Below, in pieces: positions 16,536 to 24,716 of a DNA stretch of 32,156 nt. The stretch comes from an uncultured bacterium (lineage in GTDB: Bacteria; Verrucomicrobiota; Kiritimatiellia; RFP12; UBA1067). A program made the translations under genes and the position numbers. How positions within the stretch are numbered: the stretch's first letter is position 1; every line of letters begins with the position of its first letter. Where the stretch lies: assembly GCA_902769585.1 (NCBI GenBank), contig CACXPT010000014.1, forward strand, positions 1 to 32,156. The letters run 5' to 3'. The notes beneath the pieces were generated by a model, which saw only the letters and a list, made by a program, of their open reading frames with translations, did not search any database and was not told the origin of the DNA.

Positions 16536-17561
16536 ATGGCAAATAGAATTGTCTGTTTCGGCGAAATCATGATGCGCCTCAATCCCGAGAGCTACCTGCG
16601 GTTCACGCAGGCGAGCCGCTTCGAGGCGTCTTACGCGGGCGGCGAGGCGAACGTGGCCGTGTCGCTCGCGAACTACGGGATGGACGCGTCGTACGTGACT
16701 AAGCTGCCCGACAACGATCTCGGCCGTTCGGCGCGCAACGCGTTGCGGCAGTTCGGTGTCGACACGCGCGACATCGTGTGGGGCGGTCCGCGCCTTGGCA
16801 TCTACTTTGTGGAGAAGGGCGCTTCGCAGCGCGCGTCAAAGGTGATCTACGACAGAGCGGGCTCCTCCATCGCCCTCGCGAAGCGCGCCGACTTCGACTG
16901 GGAAAAGATACTGGACGGCGTCGGCTGGTTCCACTTCACAGGCATCACTCCGGCCCTCGGCGGCGAGAATCCCGCGATCTGCCTTGACGCGCTCGAGGTC
17001 TGCAAAGCGAAGGGCATAACCGTCAGCTGCGACCTGAACTACCGCGGCAAGCTATGGACGCGCGAGCAGGCCGGCGAGACGATGGCGAAGCTCGTTCCGT
17101 TCGTGGACGTGTGCATCGCGAACGAGGCGGACGCGGCAGACGTGTTCGGCATCCGCGCGGCGGGCACAGACGTCGATTCCGGGAAGCTCAACAAGGACGG
17201 GTACGTCTCCGTGGCGCGCCAGCTGCAGGAACGCTTCGGCTGCGGGCGAGTGGCGATCACGCTCCGCACGAGCCTCTCCGCGACGCGCAACCTGTGGGCC
17301 GGCATGCTGTGGGACGGCAAGGAGGCCTGCTTCTCGCCGGAGTACGACATCACGATCGTGGACCGCGTCGGTGGCGGAGACTCGTTTGGCGGCGGACTCA
17401 TCTACGCCCTCGCGAACGGGTACGGGACGCAGGACGCGATCAACTACGCGGTGGCGGCGTCGTGCCTGAAGCATTCCATCGAGCACGACTTCAATATGAT
17501 GAGCGTGGCGGAAGTGAAGGCGCTTGCCGCCGGCAACGCTTCGGGCCGAGTGCAGAGGTAG
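16536..17561 (+). CDS. kdgK: PfkB-family sugar kinase, probable 2-keto-3-deoxygluconate kinase
   Basis: This 341-residue ribokinase-family protein shows the N-terminal substrate segment (GEIMMRLNP, YAGGEANVAVSLANYG) and the C-terminal signature VDRVGGGDSFGGGLIYAL, where the Asp of GGGDSF is the catalytic base. SCDLNYRGKLW is typical of KdgK. It would phosphorylate 2-keto-3-deoxygluconate with ATP to give KDPG, the substrate of the adjacent eda. The neighbour makes KdgK more likely than fructokinase. AGGAG at 16525-16529 lies 6 bases before the ATG at 16536; an ATG at 16531 is out of frame. Confidence 0.85.
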   Translation: MANRIVCFGEIMMRLNPESYLRFTQASRFEASYAGGEANVAVSLANYGMDASYVTKLPDNDLGRSARNALRQFGVDTRDIVWGGPRLGIYFVEKGASQRASKVIYDRAGSSIALAKRADFDWEKILDGVGWFHFTGITPALGGENPAICLDALEVCKAKGITVSCDLNYRGKLWTREQAGETMAKLVPFVDVCIANEADAADVFGIRAAGTDVDSGKLNKDGYVSVARQLQERFGCGRVAITLRTSLSATRNLWAGMLWDGKEACFSPEYDITIVDRVGGGDSFGGGLIYALANGYGTQDAINYAVAASCLKHSIEHDFNMMSVAEVKALAAGNASGRVQR

Positions 17562-17563
17562 CT

Positions 17564-17593
17564 TTGACACGCCAGCGGTCCATGTGGTATAAT
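17564..17593 (+). promoter_or_regulatory. Strong sigma-70-type promoter for the DUF481 operon (TTGACA-18-TGG-TATAAT)
   Basis: Perfect TTGACA (17564-17569) and perfect TATAAT (17588-17593) are 18 bases apart, with an extended TGG before the -10. The -35 starts two bases after the kdgK stop codon. Confidence 0.85.
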
Positions 17594-17630
17594 GTCAGCA
17601 AGTTTCACCCTTAACGGAGTAACAAAGAAA

Positions 17631-18650
17631 ATGGTCATGAACAAAGTAGCGGGAGCGGTCTTGGCCGCATCGTGCGTGTGGGCCGTCACGGCCGACACTA
17701 TCGTGTTCAAGAGCGGTTCGCGTCTAGAAGGCTCGATCGTGCGTATCGTAGGCGGCGAGATCACGTTCAAGAGCGATGACGTGGGCGAGGTCAAGGTTGC
17801 GGCCGACAAGGTCGCGAGCCTGACGACCACGCAGAACAGCACAGTGCAGTACAACGACAAGACGACGGAAGACGGCGTCGTCAACATGAAGGACGGCGCT
17901 TACACCGTGTCAGGCAAGAAGCTCGACATGGGCAACGTCAAGGCCGTCAACCCCGAAAAGGAGGCGTGGCACGGCAGCGTGAACTTCAGCGGCACTGTTT
18001 CTCGCGGAAATACGGTCAGCGAATCCGCGACCATCCTCGCAGACGTGAACCGCCGCTGGGAGAAGGATCGCTTCAAGGCCAACTTCGGCTACTACTACCA
18101 GCAGACCGGCACGGACAAGGAAACCAAGGAGAAGACCGAGGATCGTATCCTCCTCGAGGCACAGGAAGACCACTTCTGGGCCACGAAGGTGTACTCCTAC
18201 ATCAACGGCCGCTACGAGCGTGACGGCATCAACAATCTGCAGTACCGCTATCGCCTCGGCGCCGGTCTCGGCTACCAGTGGCTGGACAACACCGCGTTCG
18301 AGTCCACAGGCAAGTGGAGCTTCGACCAGGAAGTCGGCATGACCTACGTGAAGGAGAAGTACGAGCACCAGAAGGACGACAACTATCCAGCGTTCCGTTA
18401 TGCGCACCACTTCAAGTGGGCGCCGCGCTGGGTGGACAACTTCGAGCTCTTCCACAACTTTGAGTACCTGCCCGATACGAGCAACTGGTCCGAGCAGTAC
18501 CTGATCGCCACCGACATCGGCTTCACCACGCAGCTTATCAAGAGCTGGCAGCTGCTCGGCAAGGTTGAGTGGGACTACAACTCCAATCCTCCGGCGGCAA
18601 CGAAGCATAGCGATATCCGCTACATCCTTGGCCTTGGCTACAAGTGGTAA
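17631..18650 (+). CDS. DUF481-family outer-membrane protein
   Basis: About 339 residues with a signal peptide (MVMNKVAGAVLAASCVWAVTA). After it come two short beta repeats of the 'V.FKSGSRLEGSIV' and 'DGVVNMKDGAYTVSG' kind, then a DUF481 beta-barrel of alternating polar and aromatic strands (FKANFGYYYQQTGTD, YRYRLGAGLGYQWLDNT) ending in GLGYKW, the aromatic C-terminus expected of outer-membrane barrels. The family is of unknown function. The longer frame from an ATG at 17592 is excluded because that ATG lies inside the -10 box; GGAG at 17616-17619 points to 17631. Its stop overlaps the next gene. Confidence 0.85.
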   Translation: MVMNKVAGAVLAASCVWAVTADTIVFKSGSRLEGSIVRIVGGEITFKSDDVGEVKVAADKVASLTTTQNSTVQYNDKTTEDGVVNMKDGAYTVSGKKLDMGNVKAVNPEKEAWHGSVNFSGTVSRGNTVSESATILADVNRRWEKDRFKANFGYYYQQTGTDKETKEKTEDRILLEAQEDHFWATKVYSYINGRYERDGINNLQYRYRLGAGLGYQWLDNTAFESTGKWSFDQEVGMTYVKEKYEHQKDDNYPAFRYAHHFKWAPRWVDNFELFHNFEYLPDTSNWSEQYLIATDIGFTTQLIKSWQLLGKVEWDYNSNPPAATKHSDIRYILGLGYKW

Positions 18651-20131
18651 TCGCTTTCGCCTATCCGCCACTACCGTCTGAGAAGGGAGTTCCGCTCCTT
18701 TCTCAGAATCGGCAGTTCCAGTGGTTCTCGCGCCCCACCTACATCTTCCCAGTGGTGCCCGCTACGGCGGCCACCATGATGAAGAAGGCGGGGCACGATG
18801 TCGTATGGCTGGACGGCATCGCCGAAGAGTGGACGCCAGAGGAGTTCGATAGGCGTCTAGCTGAAGCGAAGCCCGACCTTGTGGTCCTCGAAACCAAGAC
18901 GCCCGTCGTCAAGCGCCATTGGAAGTGGATTTCCGAGCACGCCGCACCAAGCACAAAGCACCAAGCACCAAGCACCAAGTACGTCCTCGTGGGCGACCAC
19001 GTGACGGCGCTGCCGGATGAGACGATGGCCGCGTGCCCGGTGGACTACGTGCTGACTGGCGGCGACTGGGACTTCCTCGTCAAGAACCTAGTGGAGTCAG
19101 ATTTCGATCCCTCGAAGTTCGAGCCCGGCATCTGGTATCGCGAGAACGGCGAGGTGAAGAACACGGGCCGCTTCCAGCTGAACCACGACCTCAACTCCGC
19201 GCCGTGGATCGATCGCGACCTCTGCCACTGGAAGCTCTACGCCGTGAAGAACGGCAACTTCCGCCGTACGCCCGGCACGTACGTGATGTCTGGCCGCGAC
19301 TGCTGGCACGCGAAATGCACGTTCTGCAGCTGGACCACGCTCTATCCGCGCTACCGCACGCGCGACCCGATCGACGTGGTGGACGAGATTGGCGACCTCA
19401 TCGAGCGCTACGGCGTGAAGGAGATCATGGACGACTCGGGCTCGTTCCCGGTCGGGCAGTGGCTCAAGACGTTCTGCGACGAGATGATCAAGCGCGGGTA
19501 CAACAAGAAGCTGCGCATCGACTGCAACATGCGCTTCGGCCGCCTTGCGTACGAAGACTACGCTCTCATGCGCAAGGCGGGGTTTCGGCTTGTACTGTTC
19601 GGCGTGGAGTCCGCCAACCAGTACACGCTCGACCGCTTTGTCAAGGCCCTGAAGGTTGAGGACGTGGAGAAGGGGGCCGAGTGGGCGCACAAGGCAGGGC
19701 TGGATGTGCACCTCACGTTCATGTTCGGCCATGCGTGGGAAGGGCCGACAGAGATCGCGAACACCGTGAAGCTCGCGCGCAAGATGCTCGCGAAGGGGTG
19801 GGCGTCCACGCTCCAGTGCACGATGACCATCCCGTATCCCGGCACGCCGCTCTTCAAGGAACTGAAGGAGAACGACGGCCTTACGACGCTCGACTGGGAC
19901 GAGTACGACATGCGTCGGCAGATCACGAAGACGCCGCTTGCCTCCGAGGACGAGATAAAGAAGGCCGTGCGCAGGGTGTATAGCGGCTTCTTCCAGCCTC
20001 AGGCAATTCTGCGACGCCTCTTCTCCACGCGCACGCTTTTCGATTTCGGCTTCTACTACCGCGGGCTGCGCTCTCTCCTTGGTCATCTCCTCGACTTCCG
20101 GAAGACAACAGACAGGTGCAAAACATGCTGA
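18644..20131 (+). CDS. Radical SAM protein with B12-binding-like N-terminal domain
   Basis: This 495-residue protein begins at a GTG that overlaps the previous gene by 7 bases; the N-terminal block (IAFAYPPLPSEKGVPLLSQN) is the characteristic start of a B12-binding-type radical SAM family, so the GTG start is credible. The iron-sulfur motif is DCWHAKCTFCSW at about residue 222, a C-x4-C-x2-C spacing instead of the usual C-x3-C-x2-C. The TIM-barrel continues through FGVESANQYTLDRF and TIPYPGTPLF. Residues ~101-112 (PSTKHQAPSTK) are encoded by an in-frame heptamer repeat. The substrate is unknown; the B12 motif DxHxxG is not seen. Confidence 0.82.
   Translation: MVIAFAYPPLPSEKGVPLLSQNRQFQWFSRPTYIFPVVPATAATMMKKAGHDVVWLDGIAEEWTPEEFDRRLAEAKPDLVVLETKTPVVKRHWKWISEHAAPSTKHQAPSTKYVLVGDHVTALPDETMAACPVDYVLTGGDWDFLVKNLVESDFDPSKFEPGIWYRENGEVKNTGRFQLNHDLNSAPWIDRDLCHWKLYAVKNGNFRRTPGTYVMSGRDCWHAKCTFCSWTTLYPRYRTRDPIDVVDEIGDLIERYGVKEIMDDSGSFPVGQWLKTFCDEMIKRGYNKKLRIDCNMRFGRLAYEDYALMRKAGFRLVLFGVESANQYTLDRFVKALKVEDVEKGAEWAHKAGLDVHLTFMFGHAWEGPTEIANTVKLARKMLAKGWASTLQCTMTIPYPGTPLFKELKENDGLTTLDWDEYDMRRQITKTPLASEDEIKKAVRRVYSGFFQPQAILRRLFSTRTLFDFGFYYRGLRSLLGHLLDFRKTTDRCKTC
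18945..18979 (+). repeat. Heptamer repeat, in-frame half copy inside the radical SAM gene
   Basis: Five heptamers CACCAAG, CACAAAG, CACCAAG, CACCAAG, CACCAAG are followed by TAC, exactly as the right arm of the 16358-16519 palindrome ends (AAGTAC). They encode APSTKHQAPSTK in a loop before the strand YVLVGDH. Confidence 0.85.
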
Positions 20132-21822
20132 AGTTCGCAGTTGTAGCGCTCGCCGTTGCGACGTGCGGAGTGTGCCGCGCGGATGCGCCGAAGACACTGA
20201 AGGCGTGCGTGTTCCAGCCGCCGTACGCGCTGGACATGGCGGATGTCGACAAGTCCATGCAGTGGGAGTTCGACACGCTGAAGAAGTGCGACCCCAGCCT
20301 CGATCTCATCGTTCTGCCGGAGGCGAGCGACCGGCAGGGGCGTCCGCGCTCCCGCGAGGAGTCGATCGAGGCCGCCAAGAAGTACAACGCGCCGCTCCTC
20401 GCGGCCTGCGCCGAGACCGCGAAGCGCTGCGGCGCCACGGTGTTCGTGAACGCGCTCGACTTCTCGCATCCCAGTCCGCGCAACACCACCTTCGCGTTCG
20501 ACAAGACCGGCACGTGCGTAGGCAAGTACGACAAGGAGCACCTCACTGCGGGCGAGTGGAAGAAGTACAAGTTCGACGAGTCGTACATGTGGAAGTGGTC
20601 GGAGCCGAAGATCCTCGAGATCGACGGCGTGCGTTACGCATTCCTCACCTGCTACGACTTCTACTTCTACGAGAACTTCGCCAACATCGCCCGGCTAAAG
20701 CCCGACGTGATCATCGGCTGCTCGCACCAGCGCAGCGACCCGCACCACATTCTGGAAATGATCGGCAAGTTCCTCGCGTACAACACGGGCGCATACATCG
20801 TGCGTTCCTCGGTGAGCATGGGTCTCGATTCTCCGGTCGGCGGCGGCTCGATGGTTGTGGCGCCTTCGGGCGAGATGCTCGGCAACATGTTCAGCCGCGT
20901 CGGCACGCTCACGGTGGAGTTCGACCCGCACGCGAAGTACCTCAAGCCCATGGGCTACGGCAACCCGCCCGGTCTCCACTCCACCTACATCGAGGTCGGT
21001 CGCCGCCCGTGGAAGTACCGTCCCGCCGGCAGCGCGATCATCCCCGGATTCAAGGACGCGGAGAAAGCCCTCCCCAAGCGACTCTGCGCGCATCGCGGCT
21101 TCAGCACGGTCGCCCCGGAGAACAGCCTGCCCGCGTTCGGCTCGGCCGTGGCGATGGGAGCGACGGAGATAGAATTCGACCTCTGGTGGACGAAGGACGG
21201 CGAGATCGTGTCCATCCATGACGCGACGCTCGACCGCGTCTCGGACGGGAAGGGGAAGGTGTACGAGCACACGTACGAGGAGCTGACAAAGCTTGACTTC
21301 GGCACGAAGTTCGGCGAGAAGAAAGGCCTGAAGAACTTCGCAGGACTTCGCATCCTGCGCTTCGAGGAGATTCTCGCAAAGCTATCCTGCCACACCATCA
21401 TGAACATCCACATGAAGGACATCGGCAAGGCGTGGGACGAGGAGCACGTGAAGAAGGTGCTGCGCCTCATCGACGCCTACGACGCGCGCGGGCACGTGTA
21501 CTTCATGTCGAGTTGCGGTCCGCTCCAGGACCAGCTGGCGCGTCTCGCGCCGGACATCCCGCGCTGCATGGGCAACGGCCGCCACGACATGGGGCGTCCA
21601 GACATCGTTGACATGGCCATCAAGCACAAGTGCCAGATGGTTCAGCTTTTCAAGCCGTACTTTGACCAGTCGACCATCGACCGTGCGCACGCCGCGGGGA
21701 TGCGCGTGAACGTGTTCTGGTCGGACGATCCGGCCGAGGCGAAGAAGTTCCTAGAGATGGGGATCGACACGATCCTCACGAACGACTATCTGCTGATCGC
21801 GAACGCGACCGGCCTGAAGTAG
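20125..21822 (+). CDS. Secreted nitrilase-domain plus glycerophosphodiester phosphodiesterase fusion
   Basis: About 565 residues with a signal peptide (MLKFAVVALAVATCGVCRA). Residues ~25-295 form a carbon-nitrogen hydrolase (nitrilase) domain with Glu in LIVLPEAS, Lys in GKYDKEHL and Cys in FLTCYDFYF, the catalytic triad. Residues ~315-560 form a GDPD domain with CAHRGFSTVAPENSLPAF, EFDLWWTKDGEIVSIHD and a C-terminal GIDTILTNDY. Nitrilases cleave C-N bonds of amides; GDPD cleaves glycerophosphodiesters to glycerol-3-phosphate and alcohols. One protein with both could act on an N-acylated or lipid-derived glycerophosphodiester outside the cytoplasm. The ATG overlaps the radical SAM stop by 7 bases, so translation is coupled. 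Confidence 0.85.
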   Translation: MLKFAVVALAVATCGVCRADAPKTLKACVFQPPYALDMADVDKSMQWEFDTLKKCDPSLDLIVLPEASDRQGRPRSREESIEAAKKYNAPLLAACAETAKRCGATVFVNALDFSHPSPRNTTFAFDKTGTCVGKYDKEHLTAGEWKKYKFDESYMWKWSEPKILEIDGVRYAFLTCYDFYFYENFANIARLKPDVIIGCSHQRSDPHHILEMIGKFLAYNTGAYIVRSSVSMGLDSPVGGGSMVVAPSGEMLGNMFSRVGTLTVEFDPHAKYLKPMGYGNPPGLHSTYIEVGRRPWKYRPAGSAIIPGFKDAEKALPKRLCAHRGFSTVAPENSLPAFGSAVAMGATEIEFDLWWTKDGEIVSIHDATLDRVSDGKGKVYEHTYEELTKLDFGTKFGEKKGLKNFAGLRILRFEEILAKLSCHTIMNIHMKDIGKAWDEEHVKKVLRLIDAYDARGHVYFMSSCGPLQDQLARLAPDIPRCMGNGRHDMGRPDIVDMAIKHKCQMVQLFKPYFDQSTIDRAHAAGMRVNVFWSDDPAEAKKFLEMGIDTILTNDYLLIANATGLK

Positions 21823-21832
21823 CTCTCGCCGG

Positions 21833-23572
21833 TCACTGGGCCAGCTCGGCGTCGACCTTGGCGATGAAGGCATCGAGCGCCATCGCGCCGAGGTCGCCAT
21901 CTGTGCGGGAGCGCACGGAGACTACCCCAGCAGCCTCGTCACGGCCGCCTGCTACGAGCATGTACGGCACCTTCCAGAGCTGTGCGGAACGGATCTTCGC
22001 GCCGAGCTTTTCGTTGGAGGGATCGATCTCAGCGCGGAGTCCCTTGGCGCGGAGCGCGGCCTGGATCTTCTTCGCGTAGTCGAGCTGCTTGTCGGTGATC
22101 GGCAGGATGCGCACCTGCTCTGGCGCGAGCCAGAGCGGGAACGCGCCGGCGTAGTGCTCGATGAGGATGCCGAAGAAGCGCTCAATGGAGCCGAGGAGGG
22201 CGCGGTGCACCATGTAGGGCTGGTGCTCCTTGCCGTCGGCGCCGACGTAGGTGAGGTTGAAGCGCTCTGGGAGGTTGAAGTCGAACTGCACGGTGCCGAG
22301 CTGCCACGGACGGCCGAGAGCATCCTTGATCTTCATGTCGATCTTCGGGCCGTAGAACGCGCCGCCGCCCTCGTCGACCTCGTACGTCATGCCTTCCTGG
22401 TCGAGCGCGTCGCGGAGCGACTGCGTGGCCTGCTCCCAGCGGGCGGGATCGCCCACTGCTTTGGCGGGCTTGGTGGAGAGGTAGGCCTGGATGTCGTGGA
22501 AGCCGAACTTGCCGAGCATCTTCTTGGCGAACTCGACGGTGTCCTTGATCTCTTGCACTATCTGTTCGGGCGTGCAGAAGATGTGCGCGTCGTCCTGCGT
22601 GAAGCCGCGCACGCGGAAGAGGCCGTGGCGCACGCCGTCCTTCTCGTAGCGGTACACCGTACCCAACTCCGCGTAGCGCACAGGGAGGTCGCGGTAGGAG
22701 CGCTTCTCGAACTGGTAGCACTGGATGTGGAACGGGCAGTTCATCGGCTTGACGTAGTAGTCCTGGATGTACGCGTCGTTGCCCTCGCCCTCCTGGACCT
22801 TCATCACGGGGAACATGCCCTCCTTGTAGAAGGAGAGGTGGCCGGAGGTCTCCCACAGGTTGGACTTGCCGACGTGCGGGGTGTAGACGATCTCGTAGCC
22901 GGCCTCGTAGTGCTTCTTGCGCCAGTACTCCTCGATCGCCACGCGCACGCGAGCGCCGCGCGGCAGCCAGTGCGCGAGGCCGGGACCGACCTGGTCGTTG
23001 ATCGTGAAGAGGGCGAGCTGTTTGCCGAGGACGCGGTGGTCGCGCTTCTTCGCCTCCTCCATGCGAGCTAGGTAGGCGTCGATCTCGGCCTGGTCCTTGC
23101 CGACGATGCCGTACACGCGCTGGAGCATCTTGTTGTTCTCGTCGCCGCGGTAGTAGCTGCCGGCCACCTTCATTAGCTTCACGGCGCCAATCTGCGCGGA
23201 ATGCTCCACGTGCGGCCCGCGGCACATCTCGGCGTAGTCGCCGACGGTGTAGGTGGAGATCGCCTCGCCGGACGCCTCGACGTCCGCCAGGCGCTCGAGC
23301 TTGTACTTCTGGCCGGCGAGCATCTTCTTCGCCTCCTCGGCGGTGACGTCCTTCTGGACGAACGGCTCGTCGAGCGCTATGAGGCGGGCGACCTCTGCCT
23401 CGATCTTCGGGAAGTCGTCGGGGGAGAGACGGTGCTCGAGGTCGAAATCGTAGTAGAACCCCTCGTCCGTGGCGGGGCCGATGTCCACCTGAACGTTGTC
23501 AAAGAGGTTCATGACCGCACGCGCGGTCAGGTGCGCGGCGGAGTGCCGCCGCATCTCGTCAGTGATGTCCAT
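21833..23572 (-). CDS. thrS: Threonyl-tRNA synthetase lacking the N-terminal TGS domain
   Basis: This 579-residue class II synthetase attaches threonine to tRNA-Thr. It begins directly at the editing domain (MRRHSAAHLTARAV; GRGPHVEHS-like CRGPHVEHS near residue 115) and continues with zinc-site residues in VKPMNCPFH, motif 2 YRYEKDGVRHGLFRVRGFTQDDAH and motif 3 MVHRALLGSIERFFG, then an anticodon-binding domain. The ~60-residue TGS domain of E. coli ThrRS is absent. On the minus strand AAGGAG lies 7 bases before the ATG at 23572. The gene converges with the nitrilase-GDPD gene, 10 bases apart. Confidence 0.95.
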   Translation of the reverse strand: MDITDEMRRHSAAHLTARAVMNLFDNVQVDIGPATDEGFYYDFDLEHRLSPDDFPKIEAEVARLIALDEPFVQKDVTAEEAKKMLAGQKYKLERLADVEASGEAISTYTVGDYAEMCRGPHVEHSAQIGAVKLMKVAGSYYRGDENNKMLQRVYGIVGKDQAEIDAYLARMEEAKKRDHRVLGKQLALFTINDQVGPGLAHWLPRGARVRVAIEEYWRKKHYEAGYEIVYTPHVGKSNLWETSGHLSFYKEGMFPVMKVQEGEGNDAYIQDYYVKPMNCPFHIQCYQFEKRSYRDLPVRYAELGTVYRYEKDGVRHGLFRVRGFTQDDAHIFCTPEQIVQEIKDTVEFAKKMLGKFGFHDIQAYLSTKPAKAVGDPARWEQATQSLRDALDQEGMTYEVDEGGGAFYGPKIDMKIKDALGRPWQLGTVQFDFNLPERFNLTYVGADGKEHQPYMVHRALLGSIERFFGILIEHYAGAFPLWLAPEQVRILPITDKQLDYAKKIQAALRAKGLRAEIDPSNEKLGAKIRSAQLWKVPYMLVAGGRDEAAGVVSVRSRTDGDLGAMALDAFIAKVDAELAQ

Positions 23573-23599
23573 TTCTATTCTCCTTGCAAGAGGGCGTAT

Positions 23600-23628
23600 A
23601 TGATACCGCTGTTTTCGGCGGAAAACAA
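23600..23628 (-). promoter_or_regulatory. Putative thrS promoter (TTGTTT-17-TATCAT)
   Basis: On the minus strand GG-TATCAT (23605-23600) has TTGTTT (23628-23623) 17 bases upstream. It lies in the 88-base gap between the epimerase stop and the thrS start. A small stem (TGTTTTC/GAAAACA, 23610-23627) overlaps the spacer and -35 region. Confidence 0.45.
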
Positions 23629-23660
23629 GCAGAAAACGACAGCGGAACGCATTCTGCGCG

Positions 23661-24707
23661 TCAGAAGAACCACTTGGCGCAGGCGAGGATGCCCTGCTTC
23701 CAGGGGACGCGGTGGGAGACGCCGGTCTTGCCCTTGAAGGAATCGAGGTTCGCCACGTACCAGTCGTAGTTGCGCACGAGCGCGTCCTTGTTGGAGTACT
23801 TCGGAGCGAAGCCTAGGCGCTTCTCAGCGCGGGAGATCGACACGAAGCTGTCGGTGGACGCTGTCTCGTACACCCACGGGTAGAGCGGGGAGAGGTGGAG
23901 CTTCTCGAGGATGCGCAGGATGAACACGATGGGCTTGATCGGGAGGCCGCGGATCTTCTTGCCGTGTCCGGCGCGGTCGAGGACGGCCTGGTAGTCCTCG
24001 CGCATAGTGGTGAACTCCTTCGCGCCGATGTTGAACTCGGTGTTGACTGTCTTGGCGTCCATCGTCATTGTGCGCCAGATGGCGTCACAGAGATCCTCCA
24101 CGTCCATGAGCTGGTAGCGGTTCTTCCCGCTGCCGATCATCGGGAACCCGTGGCCTGTATAGGCCCAGTCGTAGAAGAGCGCGAACACACCGAGGCGTTC
24201 CGGGCCGATGAACGACTTCGGGCGGATGATGGGTACGCAGAACCCGCTCTCCCGCGCGTCGCGGCAAATCTTCTCCGCCTCGATCTTCGCGTGACCGTAT
24301 GGCCCCACGCCGACCAGCTCGTCGTCTTCGTAGATCGGATGCTTCTTCGGGACGCCGTACACGGCCGTGGAGGATATCTGGATCATGCGCGGAACGCCCG
24401 AGCGGCGGCAGGCGGCAATGACGTTGCGCGCGCCGTCCACCTCCGTGGTCCTGATGTCCTCCGGCGAGTAGAGCGGAAGTGCCGCAGCGGTGTTCACCAC
24501 GGAGTCACATCCGTCCACGCAGCGGTTAACCATGGCGGGATCGCGCACGTCGCCGAGCGTGAACTCGAGCCATGGCTCGTTCGCTTCTGGGTAGTCGAAG
24601 GGGGCGATGTCGAGCACGCGGATCTTCTCGACGCCCTTTGTGCGCAGGAAGCGGATGAGGTTGATTCCGAGGAATCCGCTTCCGCCTGTGATGAGTACTG
24701 TTTTCAT
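23661..24707 (-). CDS. NAD-dependent epimerase/dehydratase (extended SDR family)
   Basis: A 348-residue extended short-chain dehydrogenase with the cofactor motif ITGGSGFLG at the N-terminus, GDVRDP after the third strand, the catalytic Ser in QISSTAVYG and YGHAK for the Tyr-x3-Lys pair. [14 protein letters not shown] and [13 protein letters not shown] fit nucleotide-sugar or sterol-type epimerases. The substrate is not evident. An AAGGA overlapping the stop codon of the upstream gene is 6 bases from the ATG at 24707 but directly abuts the ATG at 24713, so MKTVLITGG is the likely start. The gap to the DUF4340 gene is 9 bases, indicating an operon. Confidence 0.87.
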   Translation of the reverse strand: MKTVLITGGSGFLGINLIRFLRTKGVEKIRVLDIAPFDYPEANEPWLEFTLGDVRDPAMVNRCVDGCDSVVNTAAALPLYSPEDIRTTEVDGARNVIAACRRSGVPRMIQISSTAVYGVPKKHPIYEDDELVGVGPYGHAKIEAEKICRDARESGFCVPIIRPKSFIGPERLGVFALFYDWAYTGHGFPMIGSGKNRYQLMDVEDLCDAIWRTMTMDAKTVNTEFNIGAKEFTTMREDYQAVLDRAGHGKKIRGLPIKPIVFILRILEKLHLSPLYPWVYETASTDSFVSISRAEKRLGFAPKYSNKDALVRNYDWYVANLDSFKGKTGVSHRVPWKQGILACAKWFF

Positions 24708-24716
24708 TTCCATTCC

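Noticed and set aside
17592..17630. ATG at 17592 as the DUF481 start
   Set aside because: It falls within the -10 hexamer, so it cannot be in the transcript; 17631 has a ribosome-binding site.
22154..23071. Plus-strand frame opposite thrS
   Set aside because: Antisense shadow rich in Val, Leu, Glu and His; thrS motifs on the minus strand are unambiguous.
23606..23645. Inverted repeats between epimerase and thrS as an intrinsic terminator
   Set aside because: Stems are short and no T-run follows on either strand; they overlap the likely thrS promoter.
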